Shown here: positions 25,272-31,844 of the stretch, one piece after another | Layout: each line of letters starts with the position of its first letter | Position numbering within the stretch: position 1 is the stretch's first letter | DNA from: a virus | Direction: 5' to 3' (one strand) | DNA: 31,844 nucleotides | IMG/VR virus record: IMGVR_UViG_3300032288_004140 | Location: 1-31,844 of that record | The notes under the pieces: generated by a model | Databases searched by the model: none | Told to the model about the DNA's origin: nothing | Seen by the model: only the letters and a program-made list of their open reading frames with translations | Translations under genes and position numbers: made by a program

Positions 25272-26381
25272 TCAGCGGCGCCCGGCCAGCGCAGCCTTCA
25301 CGAAGTCGAACACACTTCCCTTGCCGGCCCCGTAGTCATTCGCCGCCTGTTGTACGGACGAGGGCTGCGCTTGGGGCGCCGATGCGGAGCGGGCCGAGAT
25401 GGCGCCGGCTGCCTTGGCTTTGGCGGCCTGTGTGTCCTGCTTGGACTGGGCATCCGCGGCGCCCTTGTAGCCCCGCTGGATGATGGAGAAGCGGCGCTCT
25501 ACAATGGCGTGCATATTGGCCTGGGTGATTTTCTCGCCCTTGCCGATGCGCTCCTGCACTTCCTTGTTGATGGCGTTGAAGGCAGCTTCATTGAGCGTCT
25601 CTTCCAGCTCAGGGTCCCCGAGCTTGCCAGCCAGGCTGTGCTTCCCGAAGGCCGCTTCGAAGCGCGTTTGCACCTGGGCCTGCTCGGCTTGTGTCAACTG
25701 CTCCTGGGCCTTCTTGGCGGCCTCCTGCTGCTTGCGTTCCTGGATGGTCAGCTTACGTTCGCGCGACTCTATGTCCGCAAGTTTCTTGGCAGCCTCGCGC
25801 TCCTCGGGGTCCGCCGAGTCCAGTAGGTTTCTCTTGGCCCGCTCATTCTCGATGTACTTCTCGAAGTGGCCTTCTTCGTCCATGAAGTAGTCCACCAGCG
25901 CGGCGATTCCGCCCGACTCCACGATGCCCTGGATTTCGGCAAGCTCACCTGCCATCTCCTCGGCCTCTTTGGCCTTGGACTCCAGCGACTGAACCTTGGC
26001 GTGGAGTTCCTTGGCCTGCATGGCAGTTTTCACCACTTGGCCGAGCTTCTCCTCGTTGCTGAGGTCGAGCTTCACCTTCATCTTCTTGCCGTCCGGGCCC
26101 TCGATGACCAGTGACTTGACAGCCTCCACGGGCTTGGATTCCTGCTTGGCCTGTTCTCCTTGCACCTCCTGGGGGGCTTCCTGGCCCTCTGGCGCAGGCT
26201 CCGGGTCGGAGCCATCCGTGGGCAGGAACTCAAGGTCCTTGCCTCCTGCCTCGCTGTTGAAAGCGTTCTGCTCGGCCTCGAACTGCTGGACGGATTCGGG
26301 CGTGATGGATGCAATCTCCTCGGCGAGAGACTTGCCCGAGGACTGGGGGATGGGGGCGGATGGGACGGACGTAATGGTCAT
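25272..26381 (-). CDS. Capsid scaffolding protein, 369 aa
   Basis: This acidic, highly helical protein lies between portal and major capsid genes, the standard scaffold position. Residues about 60-95 are Glu/Pro/Gln-rich. Residues 125-160 and 195-250 are strongly predicted coiled coil, with alternating Glu, Lys, Ala and Gln. The C terminus ends with a short basic helix (GSVFDFVKAALAGRR), as in scaffolds that bind capsid subunits. The start is set at the ATG at 26381, which has AGGTG six bases upstream; GTG at 26390 and TTG at 26387 are in frame but less likely. It is expected to be removed or released during maturation. Confidence 0.82.
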   Translation of the reverse strand: MTITSVPSAPIPQSSGKSLAEEIASITPESVQQFEAEQNAFNSEAGGKDLEFLPTDGSDPEPAPEGQEAPQEVQGEQAKQESKPVEAVKSLVIEGPDGKKMKVKLDLSNEEKLGQVVKTAMQAKELHAKVQSLESKAKEAEEMAGELAEIQGIVESGGIAALVDYFMDEEGHFEKYIENERAKRNLLDSADPEEREAAKKLADIESRERKLTIQERKQQEAAKKAQEQLTQAEQAQVQTRFEAAFGKHSLAGKLGDPELEETLNEAAFNAINKEVQERIGKGEKITQANMHAIVERRFSIIQRGYKGAADAQSKQDTQAAKAKAAGAISARSASAPQAQPSSVQQAANDYGAGKGSVFDFVKAALAGRR

Positions 26382-26400
26382 GAACAACACCTACGACAAA

Positions 26401-26424
26401 CGGGCCGGCGGAACTGCCAGCCCG
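26401..26424 (-). terminator. Terminator-like hairpin between portal and scaffold genes
   Basis: On the gene strand CGGGCTGGC pairs with GCCGGCCCG (9 pairs with one G-U, six-base loop), followed by TTTGTCG. The U-tract is short. It could reduce transcription between portal and scaffold or protect the portal mRNA end. Confidence 0.55.
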
Positions 26425-26460
26425 TGTAGTTTAGGGTTGTTGGGGTGGGAAGTCAAGTTG

Positions 26461-28449
26461 TTACAGCGGAAGCCCCGCCAGGGCTGCCAGCGGATTCTCT
26501 GCTGGCGCTACGCCCGACTGAGGAGTCCCTGCCGCGGGTGGCTGGCCTGCGGGGGCTGCGGGCTTGGTTTCCGAGGCCATGAGTTCCTCGCGCAGCGTGA
26601 TGTGCTCCAGGCATAGTTGCTGGAGGTCCGTGGGCAGGTCGAAGAATTCCGAAGTCATGCGCCAGTGGATGGCATAGTTTAGCATGTTAACATGGTCTTC
26701 CTTCGCCCCCGGGGGTACCTGCTTCCCTGTGTTGATGATTTCGTCGAAGTACTCACGCTGTCTGCTCTCTGCGAGCTGGGCCGCATCGTACAGGCTCGAC
26801 AAGTCCGACAGCTTCATCATGCTGAGAATCTGGCGCATTGGGATGCCGGCCTCTTTGAAGAAAGGCGCAAGTTGCATGATTTCCATACGACGCTGGATTG
26901 GGTCCAGACTGAATTGCGTCCCGAACTCCACATGCAGGTCGTAGCCGGCGCGTATGTCCGAACCCTTGATGTCCAGGGTTTCCATGGCCTGCTCACGGCC
27001 GATGGTTTTGATGGTGCGGGGCGTGGTCCAGTTTGTCGCACACAGGCTGAGATAGTCTTGGTAGACGGACTCCACGTACATGGTCAGCTTGTTGAACAGC
27101 CGGCGGCGGACCACGTTGGACTGCTCCACGGCAAACTGCATGGAGTTGCCGGACGTCTCGCGTGACTGTTGCCCCATGGCCAGTTCCGTGACGCCGAAGA
27201 TGTCGTCGATGGCCTGCTTGACCTGCTGGCGCAGCACCGGTAGTGCTTGCGGGAATGGCAAGGGCTCCATGAACTTGGGCGCCTGCTGTCCTGCATACAC
27301 CACCACGTCCCAGGAGTTGTTGTTGATTGCGTCCTGCGCCAGTTCGGCAGAGTCGGGCACGAGCACGCGGGCAACCCCGTGGGCCTGGATGATGTCTGCG
27401 GCGGCGATGTCCAGGTGATTAAGAAGGTCCTGGAGCTGGACCGCGTAGGCCACGACAGGCATGCCCCAGGCGGTGCCAGGGATATCGATGTCTGTCAGGA
27501 AGTGATAGGGCAGTCGGGCATACGTGCCAATCTTCTCCTCGCTGACATCAGCGTACACGGGGAAGGCGTAAGGCGAGGCCACGGGAACGGCACGGCCGTC
27601 CTCGCTGCGTGTCAGGACTGTACCGTCTTCGAGACACCATGCGAACCGCCCCTGCAGGCCATTCTCGGGCGTACCGTTTTCCCAGTACTGGAAAATGGGC
27701 AGGCGCTGGAAACGCTGAAACTGGAAGTAGGACTCCGAGGCATCGCCATGGTAGAAACGCTGGTTTTCGGCCTGCTCCATCAGGGACTTGATTTTATCGT
27801 GCGACTCGGGGAAGCGGCGCAGCGCCTCCTCGTAGGGCATGTAGACGCGCTCGAATACCCAGCGGATGCTGTCGGTGTCCGTGGCGTCGGGGTCCAGGTA
27901 CATGTTGCGCGGATGGGGCTGCGTGTATGCGAAGTCACCTTCGAACTCCACGGTGTCGTCTTCGGGATTGAATGCAATGGGCAGACCTGCGTCGGGGTCG
28001 AACTCGGTTTTGCCAATGCCGGTGCCGTAGACCAGGGTGTGCAGATTCACTATGTCCTGGCGGTTCTGGAACTTGTACTTACGCTTGCCGAAATCCAGGA
28101 TGCGGTTGGCCGCGTCCGCTGCGCGCTTGTCCTTCTGGTCCGAGGAGTTTGGGCGTGCGAGGGCGGAGGGTGGGTTGGCAGACATCTGGGAGTGTAAGAA
28201 CCTGATATTCTTCATGCAATAGGACACAGACAGGGTTGGGTTTACGCCGCCCTCGTCCGTGCCATTGTTGCCCAGGAGGCCCCAGCTTGACTCGTCGGTG
28301 AAGAAGCCCCCATTGCTGGAGGTCTGGTAGCACACACGTTCGGTCTGGCTCCAGTGGTACTCCAGCGGGGCACGCGCTTTCTTGGCCGCCTCAAGCCGGC
28401 GTGCCAATTCTTTGGGCGCCTGCTCGGCGTCCCAGATGCTGAGTTTCAC
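26461..28449 (-). CDS. Portal protein, 662 aa
   Basis: This is the dodecameric head vertex protein through which DNA is packaged. Length and position (after terminase, before scaffold and capsid) fit. The N-terminal third contains YHWSQTERVCYQ and KNIRFLHSQMSANPPSALAR. The middle has LVYGTGIGKTEFDP, a portal-like wing segment, and the C-terminal half has QAIDDIFGVTELAMGQQSRE followed by helical stem and crown. A Pro/Ala-rich tail ends the protein. I set the start at the GTG at 28449, which has AAGGGGG about 9 bases upstream and overlaps the stop of the preceding small gene by four bases (GTGA). The open frame extends 22 codons further without a ribosome site. Confidence 0.88.
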   Translation of the reverse strand: MKLSIWDAEQAPKELARRLEAAKKARAPLEYHWSQTERVCYQTSSNGGFFTDESSWGLLGNNGTDEGGVNPTLSVSYCMKNIRFLHSQMSANPPSALARPNSSDQKDKRAADAANRILDFGKRKYKFQNRQDIVNLHTLVYGTGIGKTEFDPDAGLPIAFNPEDDTVEFEGDFAYTQPHPRNMYLDPDATDTDSIRWVFERVYMPYEEALRRFPESHDKIKSLMEQAENQRFYHGDASESYFQFQRFQRLPIFQYWENGTPENGLQGRFAWCLEDGTVLTRSEDGRAVPVASPYAFPVYADVSEEKIGTYARLPYHFLTDIDIPGTAWGMPVVAYAVQLQDLLNHLDIAAADIIQAHGVARVLVPDSAELAQDAINNNSWDVVVYAGQQAPKFMEPLPFPQALPVLRQQVKQAIDDIFGVTELAMGQQSRETSGNSMQFAVEQSNVVRRRLFNKLTMYVESVYQDYLSLCATNWTTPRTIKTIGREQAMETLDIKGSDIRAGYDLHVEFGTQFSLDPIQRRMEIMQLAPFFKEAGIPMRQILSMMKLSDLSSLYDAAQLAESRQREYFDEIINTGKQVPPGAKEDHVNMLNYAIHWRMTSEFFDLPTDLQQLCLEHITLREELMASETKPAAPAGQPPAAGTPQSGVAPAENPLAALAGLPL

Positions 28450-28625
28450 TTTTGAGCCCCCTTGGCGATACTGAAGCGTTTGCGTTTGCCCTCGGGCTCC
28501 TTTGCACACTTGCACTCAGCGGAGCCAGCGTCTTTGCACTTGGCGCATCCGGAGTCCGGTGACGCTCCTTTGGCCGGGCCGAACTTGATTTTGAGCATTT
28601 TGGGTTTGGAGTTTCCGTAGTCCAT
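28446..28625 (-). CDS. Small Cys-rich protein upstream of the portal gene, 59 aa
   Basis: The ATG at 28625 has GGAG with an 8-base spacer, giving a protein starting MDYGNSKPKMLKIKFGPAKG. It contains a Cys cluster CAKCKDAGSAECKC near residues 27-40 that could bind one zinc, then a basic tail. Its stop overlaps the portal GTG start (GTGA), indicating translational coupling to portal. A longer frame to 28670 has no ribosome site. It is not a recognised family. It overlaps the 82-residue gene in another frame. Confidence 0.65.
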   Translation of the reverse strand: MDYGNSKPKMLKIKFGPAKGASPDSGCAKCKDAGSAECKCAKEPEGKRKRFSIAKGAQK

Positions 28626-28764
28626 TGAGCCATCTCCGTTTCTTGAGCCACCGTTGGGCCTGGGTTGCATAGTACCACAGGGGGGTAAGATAGGCCATAA
28701 AAAGGCGGGAGGCCAGGTAGAGCTGAACGGGGGGCCAGGCCGGGAGGAGAGTGGCGAGCAGCAT
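28516..28764 (-). CDS. Small putative membrane protein, 82 aa
   Basis: The ATG at 28764 follows AAGGAG with an 8-base spacer, one of the best ribosome sites in the window, located inside the last codons of the HNH-2 gene. The first 36 residues are hydrophobic and aromatic (LFMAYLTPLWYYATQ), compatible with one or two short membrane segments; the rest is basic. Its 3' part overlaps the 59-residue gene by about 110 bases in a different frame. Bases 28680-28764 are otherwise unassigned, which favours a real gene. The C-terminal half may be unconstrained. The function is unknown. Confidence 0.5.
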   Translation of the reverse strand: MLLATLLPAWPPVQLYLASRLFMAYLTPLWYYATQAQRWLKKRRWLNGLRKLQTQNAQNQVRPGQRSVTGLRMRQVQRRWLR

Positions 28765-28768
28765 TGGT

Positions 28769-29410
28769 CTAACTCCTTGCTCCCTTTTGCAAATTTTCTT
28801 TTGCCTCTAAAATCTGCAAGTTAGAGAAATGTACGGCAATCCTTAACTGTGCCGGGTCCATCAGGTCGAAGCTGGCGAGAGGGCGGATGTGGTCAATGTG
28901 GTACTTGCCGGGCAATGCCTCTGAATAACGCTCACCGTAGCGAGCAAGACATTGCTCGTCGAACATTTGTAGCAATTCCTGTACACTACATCCTAGGTCT
29001 TGAACTGCGGAACCTGTTTTGTGCTTACTACGCAAAGCGTTATACAAGCGCGCCCGGAGGATATGTGAAATTCTAAAGGAAACATCACGACTGCGCCTAG
29101 CCTTGGTGTACGCATTAGATTTTTTTATTCTCTTTTCTTTGTTTTTCTTATACCAGGTTGCTCCTTGCGCTAATGCTTTTTCTTTGTTTTGTTGATAGTG
29201 TAGCTTCCTATCTTCTTTCCTTTTTTCCTTATTAGCATACGCCCACTTGGCGTTAACCTCCAATGTAGCTTCTCTATTTTCTTTATAATGTCTTTTTCTT
29301 GCAGATTTGGCACAATCAAGGCAGGTATGGGAAATACCATTTTTGCACGTTTTTGCTTTTTTAAATTCGCACAAATGTTTTTGGACGTTGCATTTTTTAC
29401 AGACTCTCAT
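28769..29410 (-). CDS. HNH endonuclease with N-terminal zinc ribbon, probable homing endonuclease (HNH-2), 213 aa
   Basis: C4, C7, C30 and C33 form the zinc ribbon. A Lys-rich helical middle contains repeated NKEK units. The HNH module is YHIDHIRPLASFDL (D173-H174), then HFSNLQIL and ENLQKG. The ATG at 29410 overlaps the terminase stop (ATGA), so translation is probably coupled; an in-frame start three codons earlier is possible. It is AT-rich compared with terminase and portal. Its final codons carry GGGAGC and AAGGAG, the latter being the ribosome site of the next gene. It shares KTGSAVQDLG near residue 130 with HNH-3, so these two are the closer relatives. Confidence 0.88.
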   Translation of the reverse strand: MRVCKKCNVQKHLCEFKKAKTCKNGISHTCLDCAKSARKRHYKENREATLEVNAKWAYANKEKRKEDRKLHYQQNKEKALAQGATWYKKNKEKRIKKSNAYTKARRSRDVSFRISHILRARLYNALRSKHKTGSAVQDLGCSVQELLQMFDEQCLARYGERYSEALPGKYHIDHIRPLASFDLMDPAQLRIAVHFSNLQILEAKENLQKGARS

Positions 29411-30873
29411 CGCAACCAATCCCTACGTTTATTGGCCACTTTTAATTTAGACTTTGGTTTCTCTACAATCCCCGCTTGCACTCGCGAATGCTCCATCATG
29501 CGTGCTTGGGTAGAAGAAGGAAGTTGTCTTCCGGAGTCTAGCTCAGGCGGTGGTAAAAGGTCTACTAAATATTGGCTTGCATCCGCGGTATGGTATTGGT
29601 GGGCGTGGGCAATCTTCTCCGCGGAGACCGCGCTCCAGCTTGCGCTGAAAAGCTCCTCCTCAAGGTCCGCACACGCGGGGGTCAGCAGCACGCGGCGCTG
29701 GCCGGCCTTCTCCACGCGCCCCAGGGCGGAGTTCAGATTGGCGATGAGTTCCAGCTTGCGATTGGATTTGTGCATGATGGGCATGTAGGACAGACCCACG
29801 GCCCGGGCCGAAAGCTCAAACCACGACGCGGCGCTGTCGTAGATTCGCCTTACAATACGCATGCTTGCCACACGACGCTCTATTTCCCGCACCAGTTCCT
29901 GGCCCTCCAGACCCTGCTGGACGTAGGAGGCATAGACCAGGTACCACTGCCCCGGGCTCAGGGGGTCCTCCGCGGCCACCACAAGGCCAGTTTCCGACGA
30001 CGACGCGGGGTCCGCGCTGAGGACATGGCGCCACGCCTGTGGGTTGTAGTGCTCCGGAAGTGAGGCTTTGTGGCGGTCAGGGTCGTAGGTGAACACGGAA
30101 TTTTCGCCACGGGCCCACTCGCCATAAAGTACTGTGTTTAAATGGGCTTCCCCCTGGGCGCGTGCTGTGGAGAGTATGGTCTCGCGGGTCTCTTCACTGA
30201 TTGCCGGATTGTCTAACACAGACAAACGAAGCCGTTTCACGCGGTCCGCTGGTAAATTATCCAAGAACTCCTTTACCCTAGGAGCGGGCACCTTGGGTGT
30301 ATACGTGAGCGCGATGCATCCTTTCTGCACAAACGAACGCTGCATAAGCTCCTCGATTATTTTCGGGTCCGAGGGCAGCTCATCAATTGCCCCAAAGTGG
30401 GCGTCAAAACTCTGGACGCTGGCCCGGCACTGCTCCGCGGCGTGATGGCTAAACACCAGAATTTTGTTGCCATTTTTAAGGTTTTCAATTTTGTTCAGGG
30501 CATTGCCCGAGCGTACTACCCTATAGCTATCGGGTTCCAAATGAGCGAGAAGTTTAGGAAGCAGGGACTCTTCCGCTTGTTTAAGCTGCCTCGACAGAAG
30601 CAGAAGCTGCAGCGGGCCCACCCAGTGTTCCGGCCTTTTCCAATCGTCCAGAGGGTCCTCTCGAAACATGACTGCAAAAATCTTCATCAATGTCAGGGAC
30701 TTGCCGGCCCGATTCCCCGACCGACAGTCAAGAACCAGGGCTTCTCTATTGAGCGCGGCATTGACGAATTCCTGCTGAGCGGGCGTCGCCCTGGAGCCGG
30801 GTTTCAATCCATCATGGCGTTGCAACTTTTCCTTGTGCGCTAATTGGAGGATTGCTTGTTGTAGGTTGGACAT
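29407..30873 (-). CDS. terL: Terminase large subunit, 488 aa
   Basis: This is the packaging motor ATPase and nuclease. The Walker A motif is RSGNRAGKS (51-59), Walker B is FGAIDELP (D164-E165) and the coupling motif is LTYTP (189-193). The C-terminal RNase H-like nuclease shows acidic positions at LSADPA (D288), YDSAAS (D346) and a probable third at HTADASQY (D433). Length matches the family. The ATG at 30873 follows AAAAGGAG with a 6-base spacer, and that ribosome site lies inside the overlapping 3' end of the HNH-3 gene. The last 20 residues are Lys/Arg-rich and AT-rich in DNA, next to HNH-2. No small terminase subunit is recognised here; it may lie beyond the window. Confidence 0.93.
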   Translation of the reverse strand: MSNLQQAILQLAHKEKLQRHDGLKPGSRATPAQQEFVNAALNREALVLDCRSGNRAGKSLTLMKIFAVMFREDPLDDWKRPEHWVGPLQLLLLSRQLKQAEESLLPKLLAHLEPDSYRVVRSGNALNKIENLKNGNKILVFSHHAAEQCRASVQSFDAHFGAIDELPSDPKIIEELMQRSFVQKGCIALTYTPKVPAPRVKEFLDNLPADRVKRLRLSVLDNPAISEETRETILSTARAQGEAHLNTVLYGEWARGENSVFTYDPDRHKASLPEHYNPQAWRHVLSADPASSSETGLVVAAEDPLSPGQWYLVYASYVQQGLEGQELVREIERRVASMRIVRRIYDSAASWFELSARAVGLSYMPIMHKSNRKLELIANLNSALGRVEKAGQRRVLLTPACADLEEELFSASWSAVSAEKIAHAHQYHTADASQYLVDLLPPPELDSGRQLPSSTQARMMEHSRVQAGIVEKPKSKLKVANKRRDWLR

Positions 30874-31546
30874 ATTCAGCTCCTTTTTGTAAATTCTCTT
30901 CAGCGCGAAGCACTTGGAGGTTTGACCAGTGCACCGCTTGCTTGAGTTGCTTCACATCTTCGAGGTTGAAGCTGGCAAGGGGGCGGATGTGGTCAATATG
31001 GAACTTTGATTCATTGCCCGTATAGGGAAGGCCGTACTTGTCGATGGCATCTAGGTTCAGGTACGTGAGAAAAGCATCAATGGGCATACCGAGGTCACGG
31101 ACGGCAGAACCTGTTTTTTGCTTATTTGCTAACGCTTTTTTTAGGCGAACCCTAAGAAGGCAAACCAACTTAAAATTTGGCTCTAGGAGTTTTTTCTGTT
31201 TTTTGTAAGCAGAATCGTACTTTTGTAGTCTATCCTTGTTTGCTTTTCGCCACTCCTTTAGGGATTGTGCAATCTTTTCCTTATTCTTTTCTCTGTACAA
31301 TTTTTGTTTAATTTGTAGTTCTTCTTTTGTCTGTGCGCGCGTTTCTTTTATATAGTGTTTTTGTTCCTGATAATATTCCCGTTTCTTTTGGACTAGGCGT
31401 TCTTTGTTTTTCCGACTCCAGGCGCGTTTATATTCGGCAACGCAACTTTTGCAGTGCGCTTCTCGGGTAGGGCGAGTTCCCTTGCGTTCTTGAAATTCGC
31501 TTATGTCTTTGTCCTGGTTACACTTTGAGCAAAATTTTACAGACAC
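30812..31546 (-). CDS. HNH endonuclease with N-terminal zinc ribbon, probable homing endonuclease (HNH-3), 244 aa
   Basis: C6, C9, C32 and C35 form the zinc ribbon. A Lys/Glu-rich helical middle contains repeated NKE and REK units. The HNH module is FHIDHIRPLASFNL (D185-H186), then HWSNLQVL and ENLQKG. Compared with HNH-1 and HNH-2 it has about 20 extra C-terminal residues, which are simply terminase-start DNA read in another frame (62-base overlap). The start is chosen at the GTG at 31546, because homologues begin at this point and AAAGGGGG lies just upstream; a TTG 12 codons earlier is inside the terminator. It is AT-rich compared with terminase. Confidence 0.86.
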   Translation of the reverse strand: MSVKFCSKCNQDKDISEFQERKGTRPTREAHCKSCVAEYKRAWSRKNKERLVQKKREYYQEQKHYIKETRAQTKEELQIKQKLYREKNKEKIAQSLKEWRKANKDRLQKYDSAYKKQKKLLEPNFKLVCLLRVRLKKALANKQKTGSAVRDLGMPIDAFLTYLNLDAIDKYGLPYTGNESKFHIDHIRPLASFNLEDVKQLKQAVHWSNLQVLRAEENLQKGAEYVQPTTSNPPISAQGKVATP

Positions 31547-31587
31547 AAAACCCCCTTTGCACACTCGATACAAGTGTATCAAAGGGG
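31547..31587 (-). terminator. Terminator overlapping the HNH-3 ribosome site
   Basis: On the gene strand CCCCTTTG pairs with CAAAGGGG (8 pairs) with an additional inner stem, followed by GTTTTGTG. It lies just after the stop of the truncated upstream gene. The AAAGGGGG arm is the ribosome site of HNH-3 and would be buried in the folded stem, as at HNH-1. Confidence 0.75.
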
Positions 31588-31597
31588 ACGCACGAAC

Positions 31598-31844
31598 TCA
31601 AATGCCATTCATCACGTAGACCGCAAGGATTTGCGCTGTCTCGGCTACATCAGTCGTACACACAATGCGTATAGCCTGTTTTAAAGGCAAATACGCCACA
31701 TCTGCCACCACTTCTGGTGAGAACGTAATGCTGACTTCCTGCGCGGCCACGGCCTTATGCGTGCCCGACCCCACGGCAGAGGCAACGTTATTCGAATAGC
31801 CTGCCTGCTGCACAACCTCTGCAATGAAAGAATCTGCGTCGATG
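31598..31844 (-). CDS. Truncated gene, 3' part only, at least 82 aa
   Basis: The frame is open to the window edge, so the start is missing. The visible part is beta-rich and hydrophobic (VSITFSPEVVADVAYLPL, then IRIVCTTDVAETAQILAVYV), ending MNGI. Nothing identifies its function. It is followed by a terminator and the HNH-3 gene. A small terminase subunit would be expected near here in many phages, but this sequence does not resemble a helical terminase small subunit. Confidence 0.6.
   Translation of the reverse strand, partial: IDADSFIAEVVQQAGYSNNVASAVGSGTHKAVAAQEVSITFSPEVVADVAYLPLKQAIRIVCTTDVAETAQILAVYVMNGI

Noticed and set aside
22878-31546. HNH genes as intron- or intein-encoded
   Set aside because: Capsid, portal and terminase genes are uninterrupted, and each HNH gene lies between complete genes, so they are free-standing.
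1-31844. tRNA genes or CRISPR array
   Set aside because: No cloverleaf or regularly spaced direct repeats were seen by eye; a covariance-model scan would be needed to exclude a tRNA fully.

Overview
The window is a contiguous stretch of the virion-morphogenesis region of a short-tailed (podovirus-type) double-stranded DNA phage. All supported genes lie on the minus strand, so in transcription order they run from about 31.8 kb down to position 22. The layout that supports this is: large terminase, portal, scaffold, major capsid protein, fibres, holin, head-tail adaptor, a very large tail nozzle, then five long proteins rich in Ala, Gln and coiled coil in the place where T7-like phages encode internal virion (ejection) proteins. 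No integrase, repressor, replication gene, tRNA or CRISPR array is visible. The sequence is GC-rich with good Shine-Dalgarno sites. A Gram-negative host is an inference from the podovirus nozzle plus ejection-protein design; the host genus cannot be read from the window.

Layout in transcription order. (1) 31844-28446: a truncated small gene, an HNH endonuclease, terminase large subunit, a second HNH endonuclease and two small overlapping genes. (2) 28449-21538: portal (GTG start), scaffold, major capsid protein, a third HNH endonuclease, and two small putative virion proteins. (3) 21397-17097: two repeat-containing tail fibre-like proteins, a holin, a small acidic protein, a strong intrinsic terminator and a small basic CxxC protein. 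(4) 17118-14985: adaptor, a 51-residue protein of a common phage family, a small hypothetical protein and a protein with a HEAGH zinc-protease-like motif. (5) 14772-22: an 1827-residue nozzle protein and five large putative ejection proteins.

Genes are tightly packed. Starts were chosen by Shine-Dalgarno position, which corrected several over-long open frames (portal, capsid, scaffold, holin, nozzle, two HNH genes). The longer gaps contain structured DNA. Two leaders upstream of ejection genes are duplicated. A 58-base element occurs as an inverted pair about 9.8 kb apart, and its core also appears inside a fibre gene. Two HNH genes begin directly after an intrinsic terminator whose 3' arm contains their ribosome-binding site, and the 3' ends of two HNH genes carry the ribosome-binding site of the next phage gene. 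These expression arrangements and the repeat family are the most unusual things in the window. No wholly new enzymatic system is evident.
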